Positions 8,505 to 16,571 of a stretch of 63,044 bases of DNA are shown here, in pieces (the stretch's first letter is position 1; each line of letters begins with the position of its first letter). Position numbers and translations under genes: made by a program. The stretch covers positions 1-63,044 of the forward strand of contig JAUMUT010000011.1 in assembly GCA_030530525.1 (NCBI GenBank). Reading direction: 5' to 3'. Source of the DNA: Capnocytophaga sp. (GTDB taxonomy: Bacteria; Bacteroidota; Bacteroidia; Flavobacteriales; Flavobacteriaceae). The notes under the pieces are model-generated. The model did no database searches. It was not told the DNA's origin and saw only the letters and a program-made list of their open reading frames with translations.

Positions 8505-8536
8505 AAAAAGCTATCCAATTAAGGATAGCTTTTTTT
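8505..8536 (+). terminator. Terminator of clpB
   Basis: The stem AGCTATCC/GGATAGCT is preceded by A5 and followed by a T run, 18 bp after the clpB stop. Confidence 0.9.
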
Positions 8537-8630
8537 GTTTTTTTAATCAAAATGTAAAGCGAGTATTCTATTGACTATATTTTTTATATTATAACCTATA
8601 TATTTTTAAAGTTATTAAAAATAAAAACAA

Positions 8631-9497
8631 TTATTTCTCTATCTGAACAATTGTAGTAGGGAATGGAATGTTTATATTATTATCATCAAAAGATTTTTTT
8701 ATAGCTATTATAGCTTCTGATTTGTAATATAAAGATTCAAAAATGTTAGTAGATGGAATAGTAAAGTAAATACTAAAATTAATAGAACTATCTGCAAAAT
8801 CGGTGTAATAAAAGGAAATAGAAGTCTCTAAATTCTTTTGTTGCATCATTTCTTTAATAGTAGAAATGGCTAAACTCTTTACTTGCTCTAAGTTGGAAGA
8901 ATAATCTACACCACAAGTAATATGCACATCGGTGGTTTCACTTTCCGAATAATTTTTCATCGGGTTATCTATAATTAACTTATTGGGGATAGAAACATAA
9001 TTGCCATCCATTGTTTTTAATTTAATATTACGTAAGTTAATATCTTCAATAGTGCCTGTAAATCCATTGGTTTCTATTTGGTTTCCGATGCGTATGCTTT
9101 TACTAAAAGATAAAGTAATTCCTGAAAAAGTATTGCTTAATGTTCCTTGCAAAGCCAAGCCAATAGCCAATCCTGCTACTCCTGCACCTGCCAAAATCGT
9201 TTTAAATATATTTTCAAGGTTTAATATATTCAAAGAAAGTATAAAAAAGGTTATCACCATAATAACGGAAATAATATTTCCTATCATAATATTAGAAGAA
9301 TGGCTTAAACCTCTTTTATTTAAAATATGAACCGAAATTTTACTGATTAATCTCGATAAATAAAAACCTATAATAAATACTATAATAGCAATTACTATAT
9401 TAGGTGTTTTATACAGAAATGTATTAGTCCATAGTTTTAATTTATTTGTAAATACTTCAATAATATCTACATATTCATTTATCATTTTTTCTTCCAT
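8631..9497 (-). CDS. Small-conductance mechanosensitive channel (MscS family)
   Basis: This 288-aa MscS-type channel relieves osmotic pressure across the inner membrane. Visible parts: TM1 around PNIVIAIIVFIIGFYLSRLI, TM2 around IGNIISVIMVITFFILSL, a pore helix with ILAGAGVAGLAIGLALQGTL (Gly/Ala-rich, the MscS TM3 signature), then the beta domain (IRIGNQIET..GTIEDINLRNIKLKTMDGNYVSIPN) and an alpha/beta cytoplasmic cage. The length matches E. coli MscS. It is a stand-alone gene on the minus strand. Confidence 0.93.
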   Translation of the reverse strand: MEEKMINEYVDIIEVFTNKLKLWTNTFLYKTPNIVIAIIVFIIGFYLSRLISKISVHILNKRGLSHSSNIMIGNIISVIMVITFFILSLNILNLENIFKTILAGAGVAGLAIGLALQGTLSNTFSGITLSFSKSIRIGNQIETNGFTGTIEDINLRNIKLKTMDGNYVSIPNKLIIDNPMKNYSESETTDVHITCGVDYSSNLEQVKSLAISTIKEMMQQKNLETSISFYYTDFADSSINFSIYFTIPSTNIFESLYYKSEAIIAIKKSFDDNNINIPFPTTIVQIEK

Positions 9498-9540
9498 TGT
9501 AAATAATATATATTAATTGTATTAAATTTATAAAAATACA

Positions 9541-9575
9541 AAAAGTAGAAATATATAGTATATTCCTACTTTTTA
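9541..9575 (-). terminator. Hairpin between the DUF6261 gene and the mscS-type gene
   Basis: AAAAAGTAG and CTACTTTTT pair (9541-9549 with 9567-9575), extended inward by AATATA/TATATT. It lies about 90 bp downstream of the DUF6261 stop on the minus strand and upstream of the channel gene, so it probably ends the DUF6261 transcript. Confidence 0.65.
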
Positions 9576-9661
9576 AGTAGATTATCTCATAGTGGATAAT
9601 GTAGTAAATAAAAAACAAAAATTAAAATACACAACTAATAAAATAATCCAAATATTTTTAT

Positions 9662-10387
9662 TTAAGAAATTTCAGGGGTTGGTGTTTTTACACTTTCTGA
9701 TTTTTCATTGTTAGAAACGGTACTATTTTTAGCAGATTTTATAAGTTCATTAAAATCATTATAAAGATCGTCCCAGTCTTTTAATTTTTTCATAGTCTTT
9801 ACGTATTCAAAATACGTTCTTAAAATTTGTTCTAATTCTTTTCGTAACTTTGTCGCACTTTGCATTTGTCTAAGTTCTGAATTAGCTTGCGTTTGTTCTG
9901 CAAAAATATTTTCAAAATCAGATTGTGTTTTTTTCATTTCTGAAAAAGCAGTTTCAATACCTAACTTGTTTATTCTTTCCTGATTTTCAGTAAGAGATAA
10001 CGATTCAATAAGTTTGGTAAGCTGTGCTGTACCTGCTGAATAGCTAAGTCTGTCAATATTTAAACCATAAGTTTTGAATATTTCGTATAATGCTTTTGCC
10101 TCTTCAAAATTAGGTAAAGTATCCATTTTAGCATATGCCGCTAAATAATTTTTTAACTTGGCAAAAGATTTATCGCGTAATCTATCTGCTTGTGCAACAC
10201 TTTTTCCTTTTCCACTAAATGTTACCTTTGCATATACTTTATCGTATTCTGCAAAAGCGTTTTCCAATTCTCTAAGTAGAGGATTGTTTAATATTTCTGA
10301 ATTTACAGCCTTTTTACTATATGCAATAACACGTGAAGATAAGGTTGCTAAATCTTTTGTTGTTAATTTTTGTAAGGATATTTTCAT
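9662..10387 (-). CDS. DUF6261 family helical protein
   Basis: This 241-aa soluble protein is almost entirely helical. Characteristic segments are TTKDLATLSSRVIAYSKKA at the N-terminus, RDKSFAKLKNYLAAYAKM near 70-90, and SYSAGTAQLTKLIESL near 115-135. These match the Bacteroidota family DUF6261, whose function is unknown. The last 30 residues are polar and disordered. There is no signal peptide. It is a single gene. DUF6261 genes are sometimes multicopy in Bacteroidota, but no other copy is in this window. Confidence 0.75.
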   Translation of the reverse strand: MKISLQKLTTKDLATLSSRVIAYSKKAVNSEILNNPLLRELENAFAEYDKVYAKVTFSGKGKSVAQADRLRDKSFAKLKNYLAAYAKMDTLPNFEEAKALYEIFKTYGLNIDRLSYSAGTAQLTKLIESLSLTENQERINKLGIETAFSEMKKTQSDFENIFAEQTQANSELRQMQSATKLRKELEQILRTYFEYVKTMKKLKDWDDLYNDFNELIKSAKNSTVSNNEKSESVKTPTPEIS

Positions 10388-10438
10388 AATATATATAAAT
10401 TAAATAATTTTGTTACTATTTATGTAATAATATGTTTG

Positions 10439-10471
10439 TTTGATTACTATTTTGAATTGTTTATACCTTTG
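10439..10471 (+). promoter_or_regulatory. Orphan plus-strand promoter
   Basis: TTTG at 10439-10442, a 21-bp spacer, and TACCTTTG at 10464-10471 match the Bacteroidota housekeeping consensus as well as any promoter in the window. No coding gene follows on the plus strand for more than 4 kb. Confidence 0.65.
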
Positions 10472-10477
10472 TTGTAT

Positions 10478-10740
10478 TTAAAATAATAAATTTTTATTAG
10501 ATAATAAGTATAAACAATTAAAACTATTTTTACATTTATTATTTTATAAAGGTAATTATTTTATCTTATTTTTAAGTTTAAATATTTATTCCTTTAAATA
10601 ATTGGTTGTAGATTTATTTTGTTTATATTATACTTTGTTTGTTTTAGAAATAGAATAAAAGTAAAATATTTACTTAGTATTTCTATTTACAATTTTAAAA
10701 GTTAAGGGATTTACTATCTATAAGTAAATCCCTTTTACTT
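10478..10740 (+). ncRNA. Candidate non-coding RNA
   Basis: The unit runs from the predicted start of the orphan promoter to a strong hairpin, about 260 nt, with no start codon inside on this strand. It contains an internal palindrome (about 10647-10688). It does not match a known RNA family by eye, and its A/T content is very high. It is a prediction from promoter plus terminator only. Confidence 0.35.
10704..10738 (+). terminator. Hairpin terminator of the candidate ncRNA
   Basis: The perfect 12-bp stem AAGGGATTTACT/AGTAAATCCCTT has a 7-nt loop (10716-10722), followed by TTACTTATTT. It could alternatively act on the minus strand about 115 bp beyond the esterase gene stop. Confidence 0.65.
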
Positions 10741-10850
10741 ATTTCTGTGCAAATATATAAAAAATATTTTGACAGAAAAATATTTTAACTAATATTTATT
10801 ATTTTTTATTTGGAATAATAATAAAATTGTGTATATTTAACTATTTATAA

Positions 10851-12137
10851 TTATTCTATAATCACTTTTTTAATTTTGGAAGGTAATTTCTTTTTGTCAA
10901 TATCTATGTTGTTAATACAAGAGGTTTTGATAATTAATTTTTTTCCGTTAATGAATGCTTTTACCTTTCCAGATTTTTGTTTGTTAGTAAATAAACGATA
11001 CGGATATCCTTCGTTAAATTTCCCTTCTATAATTTGAGTCTCTCCGTTACGTAAAATAGTTAATTTGGTAAAATCTCCTGCCTTTTTCTTTGCTATATAA
11101 TAATAAGGATCGTATGGAGAAGTAATAGTATCGTTTTCCATCATTAAAATAATATCGCCTTTTTCCACACCCATTTTTTTCGCCGTAGCATTTTCCGATT
11201 TGAAGCCTTCTACCTTTAAACCTTTTCCTGTGTTATAAGTGTAATCATACTTCAAGCCAAAATCTGCTTTATCGTTTATTATTTTATAATCATATACCTG
11301 ATGCCATTCTTGGGGTTGTTGTAGGGTATCTATCTTATTTATTTTTAGCCAAGAAATTTGTGTAGGTTCTAAGGATTTAGTTTCCCAAGAAATTTCCGTA
11401 AAAGGCTTGCGAGTATTTTGCTTAATGAAGCTAATAAAATTATCTTGTTCTTGCGGAATATAACTCATAAAATGCTCGCCTTCCAAAATTTTGAATATGA
11501 TATTAGGATTATATTTTTGTAAATATTCTGTTGCGGCTTGCATTTGCCCTATGGGATATAAAACATCATTTTTGGTATTAATAATATACATAGGAACATT
11601 ATTCATATTTTCAGGATAAAGCCCAGAACCTGTTAATTTATCTGCAATTTTTACACTTCCATTCATTGCTATGTATCCTGCAAAAACATCAGGAAAAGCC
11701 ATAGAGAAATAATATACCCCCGAAGCTCCGTCAGAAAATCCGCTTAGGAACACCTTGTTTTCATCAATTGGAAAATTTTCTTTTACGAATTGAATTTCGT
11801 CCAGAACCATTTGGCTACCTACTTTGTCAAACCAAGTGGCTTTTTGTTGTCCGTAGCAAAAAAGCATATAAAAATCGCCTTTGTCGGCAACGGAAATTAA
11901 TGGAGATTGTTTAGAATAAGCAACGGGGTCTTTCTTAATCATTGGCGAAGAAATATTTCCGTGTAAGAATACTAATAAAGGTTTTTTAGTTTTGGTATTT
12001 TCATTAGTTGGAGAATATACCACAAACGGACGTTCTTTCTCATCACTGCATTTTTGTTGAAATTCTTTAAAATTTCCGTTCTGCGCATAGATAGAAGAAA
12101 AACCTATACAAGATAGGATAAAAAGTAGTGTTTTCAT
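10851..12137 (-). CDS. Secreted alpha/beta-hydrolase (esterase) with PDZ domain
   Basis: This 428-aa exported protein has the signal peptide MKTLLFILSCIGFSSIYA and mature start QNGN. The alpha/beta-hydrolase part shows the oxyanion strand LLVFLHGN (58-61), nucleophile GFSDGA with Ser135, INTKNDV with Asp191, and EGEHF with His222, a full catalytic triad in the order of PHB-depolymerase/feruloyl-esterase-like enzymes. After about residue 290 a PDZ-like segment follows (GLKVEGFKSENATAKKMGVEKGDIILMMENDTI). A last basic segment (300s-428) binds nothing recognisable. It probably hydrolyses an ester or acyl substrate in the periplasm or outside. The substrate is unknown. Confidence 0.8.
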   Translation of the reverse strand: MKTLLFILSCIGFSSIYAQNGNFKEFQQKCSDEKERPFVVYSPTNENTKTKKPLLVFLHGNISSPMIKKDPVAYSKQSPLISVADKGDFYMLFCYGQQKATWFDKVGSQMVLDEIQFVKENFPIDENKVFLSGFSDGASGVYYFSMAFPDVFAGYIAMNGSVKIADKLTGSGLYPENMNNVPMYIINTKNDVLYPIGQMQAATEYLQKYNPNIIFKILEGEHFMSYIPQEQDNFISFIKQNTRKPFTEISWETKSLEPTQISWLKINKIDTLQQPQEWHQVYDYKIINDKADFGLKYDYTYNTGKGLKVEGFKSENATAKKMGVEKGDIILMMENDTITSPYDPYYYIAKKKAGDFTKLTILRNGETQIIEGKFNEGYPYRLFTNKQKSGKVKAFINGKKLIIKTSCINNIDIDKKKLPSKIKKVIIE

Positions 12138-12240
12138 AAAAAATGTTTTAAAAAATTAAACAATAAATTATATAATGATATTAAACAATAAAAATTTTGA
12201 ATTATTATAAGATTTTTCTATTTAAAATAATAAAAATAAG

Positions 12241-12288
12241 AAAAAAAGGCAAGTAAAAATCATTAAAATAATGAAATTTACCTACCTT
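12241..12288 (-). terminator. Terminator of the 12374-12835 gene
   Basis: On the minus strand AAGG..GTAAA pairs with TTTAC..CCTT with an inner TCATTA/TAATGA helix, ending in seven T. It lies 86 bp beyond the stop of the small membrane-protein gene. The remaining space up to the esterase gene holds no frame I can support. Confidence 0.65.
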
Positions 12289-12373
12289 CGTTATAAAATG
12301 AAAACAAAAAAAAACATTTTTGATATTTTTAATAAAAAAATAATGGAAAAAATAAAATAATATATGGTAAAGT

Positions 12374-12835
12374 TTAGTATTCTTTATAAAATCTTTTTCG
12401 TTCGTCTGCGCTTAACTTGGTATCTTCTATTATTTTATATTTGGAAGGATATAAAGAAACAGAAAGAAATAAAGTGGGCAAAGCGAAGAATAGATACGCT
12501 ATGTTGCTGGTTATTAAGCCAAAAACACAACAAAGAAGCGTACTAAATTCTAATATTCCTAAACGAAAGATAAAAGCGTTTTGGTAGGTTTTTAGTTTTT
12601 CTTCAAAAATTTTATTTTCTATTTGGTATATCATTTTTCTAAAAACAAAAAATTGAAGAGAAACAGCAAGAATACAACTTAACAAACTTATAATGCAGAA
12701 AGGATTACTAAAATCCCAACTAACAATATAACTATCTTGAACTAAATAACATATGACTACAATAAAAATAAGTTGCATAAAATTGATAGCAAGATATAAA
12801 GTTTTGAGAGAAGTGAAAGTTACTTTATTTTCCAT
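12374..12835 (-). CDS. Small multi-pass membrane protein
   Basis: This 153-aa protein has four predicted membrane segments: INFMQLIFIVVICYLV (about 17-32), IISLLSCILAVSLQFFVF (48-65), LEFSTLLCCVFGLITSNIAYLF (95-117), immediately followed by FALPTLFLSVSL (117-128). A polar C-terminal tail ends DERKRFYKEY. The layout (two hairpins with a charged middle loop) is common in uncharacterised Flavobacteriaceae genes. Function unknown. It lies 25 bp downstream of rpiB on the same strand and probably shares its transcript. Confidence 0.75.
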   Translation of the reverse strand: MENKVTFTSLKTLYLAINFMQLIFIVVICYLVQDSYIVSWDFSNPFCIISLLSCILAVSLQFFVFRKMIYQIENKIFEEKLKTYQNAFIFRLGILEFSTLLCCVFGLITSNIAYLFFALPTLFLSVSLYPSKYKIIEDTKLSADERKRFYKEY

Positions 12836-12860
12836 TATAAATATATTAAAATAATAAAAA

Positions 12861-13289
12861 TTAAATACAGATTTTATTTACTCGGTTCAGGTGTCTTCCT
12901 CCTTCAAAAGAGGTATCTAAGAATGTTTTTACAATTTCAACGGCTTGTTGCTCAGCAGTGAATCGGGCAGGAATACTGATAACGTTTGCATTGTTATGCT
13001 GTTTTGCGAGCTGAGCGATTTCTTTTGTCCAACACAAAGCACAACGAACCTTTTTATGTTTGTTAATGCTCATAGCAATACCGTTTCCGCTTCCACAAAT
13101 TACGATACCGAAATCTACTTTATCATTGTCAATTAATTCCCCAACAGCGTGGGCGAAGTCCGGATAATCTACGCTATCTGAACTATCTGTACCAACGTTA
13201 ATAACATCGATTCCTTCTTTTTGTAAGTAAGCAACGATGGCTTGTTTGTAGGTAGTGCCTGCGTGGTCGTTTCCGATGGCTATTTTCAT
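12861..13289 (-). CDS. rpiB: Ribose-5-phosphate isomerase B
   Basis: RpiB interconverts ribose 5-phosphate and ribulose 5-phosphate in the non-oxidative pentose phosphate pathway. The 142-aa length is typical of the RpiB/LacAB family. Visible signatures are the N-terminal IGNDHAGTTYK phosphate-binding strand, VDYPDFA, and CGSGNGIAMSINK with the catalytic Cys, followed by NNANVISIPAR. The gene is between mpl and a small membrane protein on the same strand, 18 bp after the mpl stop. Confidence 0.96.
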   Translation of the reverse strand: MKIAIGNDHAGTTYKQAIVAYLQKEGIDVINVGTDSSDSVDYPDFAHAVGELIDNDKVDFGIVICGSGNGIAMSINKHKKVRCALCWTKEIAQLAKQHNNANVISIPARFTAEQQAVEIVKTFLDTSFEGGRHLNRVNKICI

Positions 13290-13307
13290 AAGGTGTGTAT
13301 TAAAAAA

Positions 13308-14651
13308 TTATTTAAAAAAGTTAAAGTCAATGCCTCCATAATTGCCACTACTCATAAAAAGTAGAATAGAATTATGGTGTTTTGTATTGTAAATATACGA
13401 TTGAAAAAGAGTTTTGTCTGTAAATATTTTCAAATTAGGATGCTGGAAAGCCTTGCGTATGTCTTCTTCTGTAATATCTGAAATTCCTTTTACTTTCAGG
13501 GCTTCGCGGTCATAAAGAATAACGGCTTCGTTTGCATTTTGTAGTGTATCTTTATAATGTGAGAGGAAGTTTTTATTAAGACTACTATATGTATAAAGCT
13601 CTAAGCAAGCGGTAAGCTGTTTATCGGGGTATTGTTCTCGCACTGCATTAGTGGTAGCCCGCACCTTACTTGGTGAATGTGCAAAATCTTTAAAGACAAT
13701 AAGTGCATCGTTTTTTGTAATGGTTTCCAATCTTTTGGAAGCACCTTTAAAGGTGGATATAGCTTCATAAAAATCTTGTTCATCAACTCCCATATTTTGG
13801 CAAATCCACTTTGCGCCGGCTAAATTGCTCATATTGTGTTTGCCGAAAATTTCCAAAGGCATTTCTCCCTCTGGGGTTTGTAGGAAAGAAATTCCGTTTT
13901 GGGTAAAATACTCAGGGGTTTGGTAAGGGATTTTTCGGATAGGGTTTTCGTTTTCTTCAACGATTTTATTTAAAATAGAGTCTTCTTCATTATAAATAAG
14001 TATTCCTCCTTTGGTAATAGAAGAAATGAAGATGTCAAACTGCTGAATGTAATTATCTTCGGTAGGGAAAACGTTGATATGATCCCACGCGATACCACTC
14101 AAAAGGGCGAGAGTGGGCTTGTATAGGTGAAACTTCGGACGCAAATCAATGGCAGAGGACAAATACTCATCTCCCTCTATAACGATAAATTCGGAAGTAT
14201 CGGAGAGCTTTACCATCGTTTCAAATCCTTCTAATTGCGCTCCAACTAAGTAATCCACATCTCTGTTGTGATAATTCATAACATACAACACCATTGAGGT
14301 AATAGTTGTTTTTCCGTGGCTACCGCCAATAACTACGCGTGTTTTATTTTTGCTTTGCTCGTAAATAAATTCGGGGTAGGAGTATATTTTTATTCCTAAT
14401 TCTTTGGCTTTTATTAGTTCAGGATTATCTTCTTTGGCGTGCATTCCTAAGATAACAGCGTCAATATCCTTAGTGATTTTTTCAGGAAACCAGCCTAACT
14501 CTTGCGGGAGTAGTCCTGCTTTTTCTAATCGGGAGCGAGAAGGTTCAAAGATTACATCGTCGCTACCTGTTATTTGATACTTCTTTTGTTGTAAAGCCAA
14601 TGCTAAATTGTGCATTGCCGCACCTGCGATTGAGATAAAATGTATTCTCAT
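13308..14651 (-). CDS. mpl: Murein peptide ligase Mpl
   Basis: Mpl re-attaches recycled L-Ala-D-Glu-meso-DAP peptide to UDP-MurNAc, an ATP-dependent Mur-ligase reaction in peptidoglycan recycling. The 447-aa protein starts MRIHFISIAGAAMHNLA, the Mpl form of the MurC Rossmann start, and has the P-loop GSHGKTTITSM, the EGDEYLSSAID segment, GKHNMSNLAGA and DFAHSPSKV. The frame is open to 14723, but the extension runs through a TACCTTTG promoter box, so the ATG at 14651 is preferred. It forms a probable operon with rpiB. Confidence 0.92.
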   Translation of the reverse strand: MRIHFISIAGAAMHNLALALQQKKYQITGSDDVIFEPSRSRLEKAGLLPQELGWFPEKITKDIDAVILGMHAKEDNPELIKAKELGIKIYSYPEFIYEQSKNKTRVVIGGSHGKTTITSMVLYVMNYHNRDVDYLVGAQLEGFETMVKLSDTSEFIVIEGDEYLSSAIDLRPKFHLYKPTLALLSGIAWDHINVFPTEDNYIQQFDIFISSITKGGILIYNEEDSILNKIVEENENPIRKIPYQTPEYFTQNGISFLQTPEGEMPLEIFGKHNMSNLAGAKWICQNMGVDEQDFYEAISTFKGASKRLETITKNDALIVFKDFAHSPSKVRATTNAVREQYPDKQLTACLELYTYSSLNKNFLSHYKDTLQNANEAVILYDREALKVKGISDITEEDIRKAFQHPNLKIFTDKTLFQSYIYNTKHHNSILLFMSSGNYGGIDFNFFK

Positions 14652-14673
14652 TTTTCTAAATTGATATGTAGCG

Positions 14674-14681
14674 CAAAGGTA
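14674..14681 (-). promoter_or_regulatory. -7 box of mpl-rpiB
   Basis: TACCTTTG on the minus strand, 23 bp upstream of the ATG at 14651, is an exact TAnnTTTG match that fixes the start of mpl. Confidence 0.75.
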
Positions 14682-14912
14682 CAAAATTTTATAAAAATAA
14701 TCTAAAAAAAATAAAAAGTTCAATAGAATATTTTTTCTAATATTTCCTTAGTGAAAATAAAAAAAAGAAAGAAAAAGGAAGATGTTTATTTCTTAAAACA
14801 AACATAATAAAATGTTAAAATAAAAATTAACAAATAAAACAAAAAAACGCAGTAAATATTTTATAAGTTTTTTTTATCTTTACCACCGTATTAGGAAAAT
14901 GATAAAATACAG

Positions 14913-15506
14913 ATGAGTTGGCTGGAAAAATTATTTAAAAACTCAAAACAACAAACGAAAGAAGATAAAAAAATTGAAATAAATAAAAAGCAAGTACCTG
15001 TGGATGAGGTGTTTGTGAATAATTTGAAAAAGAATGGCGGAATTTTCATTTATTGTGAGTCCATTTCAGAAATTGTAGAAACTATCGGGAAAATAGTAGC
15101 AGAAAATGTGAAAAATATAAAACTTTCTTGCTATAATGACTATTTAAAGTCTATTTTACCAGAAAATTATTTTCGTTTTTTTACAAATATAGATGCACAA
15201 GCCACCTTTTTTTTAACAGATTGTGAATATTTATTGGCAAATGATGGCTCGGTAATGTTTTCTTCCAAGCAGTTGGGTTCTAAACAGATTAGCGAATTGC
15301 CTCCTTCACTTATTGTAGTGGCAAAAGCTAGCCAAATAGTAGGAAATATTGGCGATGGAATGAAAGGCATAATGCAACGACCCAAAGAAGAACGCCCTGA
15401 AAATATACGTTCTATTAAGAACTTTCAAACCAAAGAAAAAGATACCATAATGTATGGTTCTTGCTCACGGAAATTGTATTTGTTGTTGTTAGAAGATTTA
15501 AATTAA
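14913..15506 (+). CDS. LUD-domain protein (LutC/YkgG-like)
   Basis: This 197-aa cytoplasmic protein carries a LUD (DUF162) fold: LKKNGGIFIYCESISEIVETIGKIV, then AQATFFLTDCEYLLANDGSVMFSS, and PPSLIVVAKASQIV. In other bacteria LUD proteins such as LutC belong to lactate oxidation complexes, but lutA/lutB are not adjacent here. Single LUD genes upstream of cdsA are a frequent Flavobacteriaceae arrangement. A basic N-terminal tail (KLFKNSKQQTKEDKK) precedes the domain. It is 6 bp upstream of cdsA and clearly co-transcribed. Molecular role unknown. Confidence 0.8.
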   Translation: MSWLEKLFKNSKQQTKEDKKIEINKKQVPVDEVFVNNLKKNGGIFIYCESISEIVETIGKIVAENVKNIKLSCYNDYLKSILPENYFRFFTNIDAQATFFLTDCEYLLANDGSVMFSSKQLGSKQISELPPSLIVVAKASQIVGNIGDGMKGIMQRPKEERPENIRSIKNFQTKEKDTIMYGSCSRKLYLLLLEDLN

Positions 15507-15512
15507 AATATT

Positions 15513-16382
15513 ATGAATGAATTAGTTAAGCGAACCATAACAGGAGTTGTTTATACGCTTTTGTTGTTGTGTGCCATAATGCTTAATATGCATACTTTTG
15601 GAGCGTTATTCTATTTGTTTGGAATAATGTGCGTGTATGAATTTGCACGAATGCAGCAACAGCATAATTTTTGGATTTATTTATTATTTTCATTTTTTTA
15701 CATTCTTTTTGTATTTTTTCAGCAAGATTTTGTTTTACTAATATTTCTGTTTTTAACAATAATTATAGATTTATATTTAATTTATTTTTTGTTTAAAAAG
15801 AAGAATATAGTCTATTCTAATTTACGAAAAAATATGTTAAACTTTTTTTATGTAGGAATGGGAGTAACATTTATTCCGTTGTTGTATAAAATGGAAGTTT
15901 TGCATAGTATAGGGAAGGACGGAAATCCTGCTGTTTTTTCAGAATTTTCATTACCTTTTTTTCAAGTAAATGAAGCGCAACACACAATGATAGCTATCCT
16001 TTGTATTATTTGGGCAAGCGATACGTTTGCTTATTTATCAGGGAAAAATTTTGGGAAGCATAAATTATTTCCTTCGGTGTCGCCTAAAAAAACTATTGAA
16101 GGCTTTATTGGAGGGCTTTTAGGAGCTGTTTTGGTAGCGATTTGTTTTTCATTTTATAGTGTAAAAACGATATGGGAATGGGGTGTAATTGCCTTATTAT
16201 TAGTTGTTTTTGGTACTTTTGGAGATTTGGTAGAATCTAAATTTAAACGTATGGCAGGAGTGAAGGATAGCGGAACTATTTTACCAGGACACGGCGGAAT
16301 ATTGGATAGATTGGATAGCCTTATTTTTACAGCTCCATTTTTATATTTATTTTTGTCATTAATTCATTTTATTAAAATATAA
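15513..16382 (+). CDS. cdsA: Phosphatidate cytidylyltransferase
   Basis: CdsA makes CDP-diacylglycerol from phosphatidic acid and CTP, the branch point of phospholipid synthesis in the inner membrane. The 289-aa protein has about eight hydrophobic segments and the C-terminal family signature: LVESKFKRMAGVKDSG, then LPGHGGILDRLDS. The segment ASDTFAYLSGKNFGKHKLFPSVSPKKTIEG is also typical. The next enzyme of the pathway here would be a PS synthase (not in the window), and the decarboxylase psd lies just downstream. Confidence 0.96.
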   Translation: MNELVKRTITGVVYTLLLLCAIMLNMHTFGALFYLFGIMCVYEFARMQQQHNFWIYLLFSFFYILFVFFQQDFVLLIFLFLTIIIDLYLIYFLFKKKNIVYSNLRKNMLNFFYVGMGVTFIPLLYKMEVLHSIGKDGNPAVFSEFSLPFFQVNEAQHTMIAILCIIWASDTFAYLSGKNFGKHKLFPSVSPKKTIEGFIGGLLGAVLVAICFSFYSVKTIWEWGVIALLLVVFGTFGDLVESKFKRMAGVKDSGTILPGHGGILDRLDSLIFTAPFLYLFLSLIHFIKI

Positions 16383-16385
16383 ATT

Positions 16386-16511
16386 ATGGATACAAATATT
16401 ATAATTCCTCAAAATGATAAAAAATTTAAGAAATTAGCCGAAGAATTGAAGAAAATTCTACCAGGAAGAAAATCTACTAAAAAGCAAAAATTGCCGAAAA
16501 AGCAGAAATAA
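16386..16511 (+). CDS. 41-aa basic micro-ORF between cdsA and psd
   Basis: An ATG 4 bp after the cdsA stop opens a frame starting MDTNIIIPQNDKKFKKLAEELKKIL and ending in a Lys-rich tail (KKQKLPKKQK) at a TAA at 16509-16511. The tight spacing, a plausible amphipathic helix and a Lys-rich end suggest a real small protein. It shares the cdsA transcript and ends before the psd promoter. No family is recognised. It could also be non-coding leader sequence. Confidence 0.5.
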   Translation: MDTNIIIPQNDKKFKKLAEELKKILPGRKSTKKQKLPKKQK

Positions 16512-16535
16512 ATAATGAAATTAATAATTAATTCG

Positions 16536-16543
16536 TATATTTG
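16536..16543 (+). promoter_or_regulatory. -7 box of psd
   Basis: TATATTTG, 28 bp before the psd ATG, matches TAnnTTTG and suggests psd has its own promoter in addition to read-through from cdsA. Confidence 0.65.
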
Positions 16544-16571
16544 CAAAATATTTTAATAAAATCATAAAAAT

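Larger units (their letters stand above)
10388..10850. other. 463-bp gene-free region with a promoter and hairpins
   Basis: No ATG-started frame is visible on the plus strand between the promoter at 10439-10471 and the hairpin at 10704-10734. An imperfect palindrome spans about 10647-10688, with GTAAA-ATA-TTTAC at its core (10661-10673). The stretch sits between two minus-strand genes, so a plus-strand transcript here would be antisense to neither. Confidence 0.6.

Noticed and set aside
10851-12137. Serine protease (S9 family) call for the esterase-PDZ gene
   Set aside because: No beta-propeller and the order and spacing of Ser135, Asp191 and His222 fit the PHB-depolymerase/esterase type better.
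12364-12546. Plus-strand frame opposite the 12374-12835 membrane-protein gene
   Set aside because: It lies wholly antisense to a better-supported membrane protein gene and has no recognisable domain or promoter.
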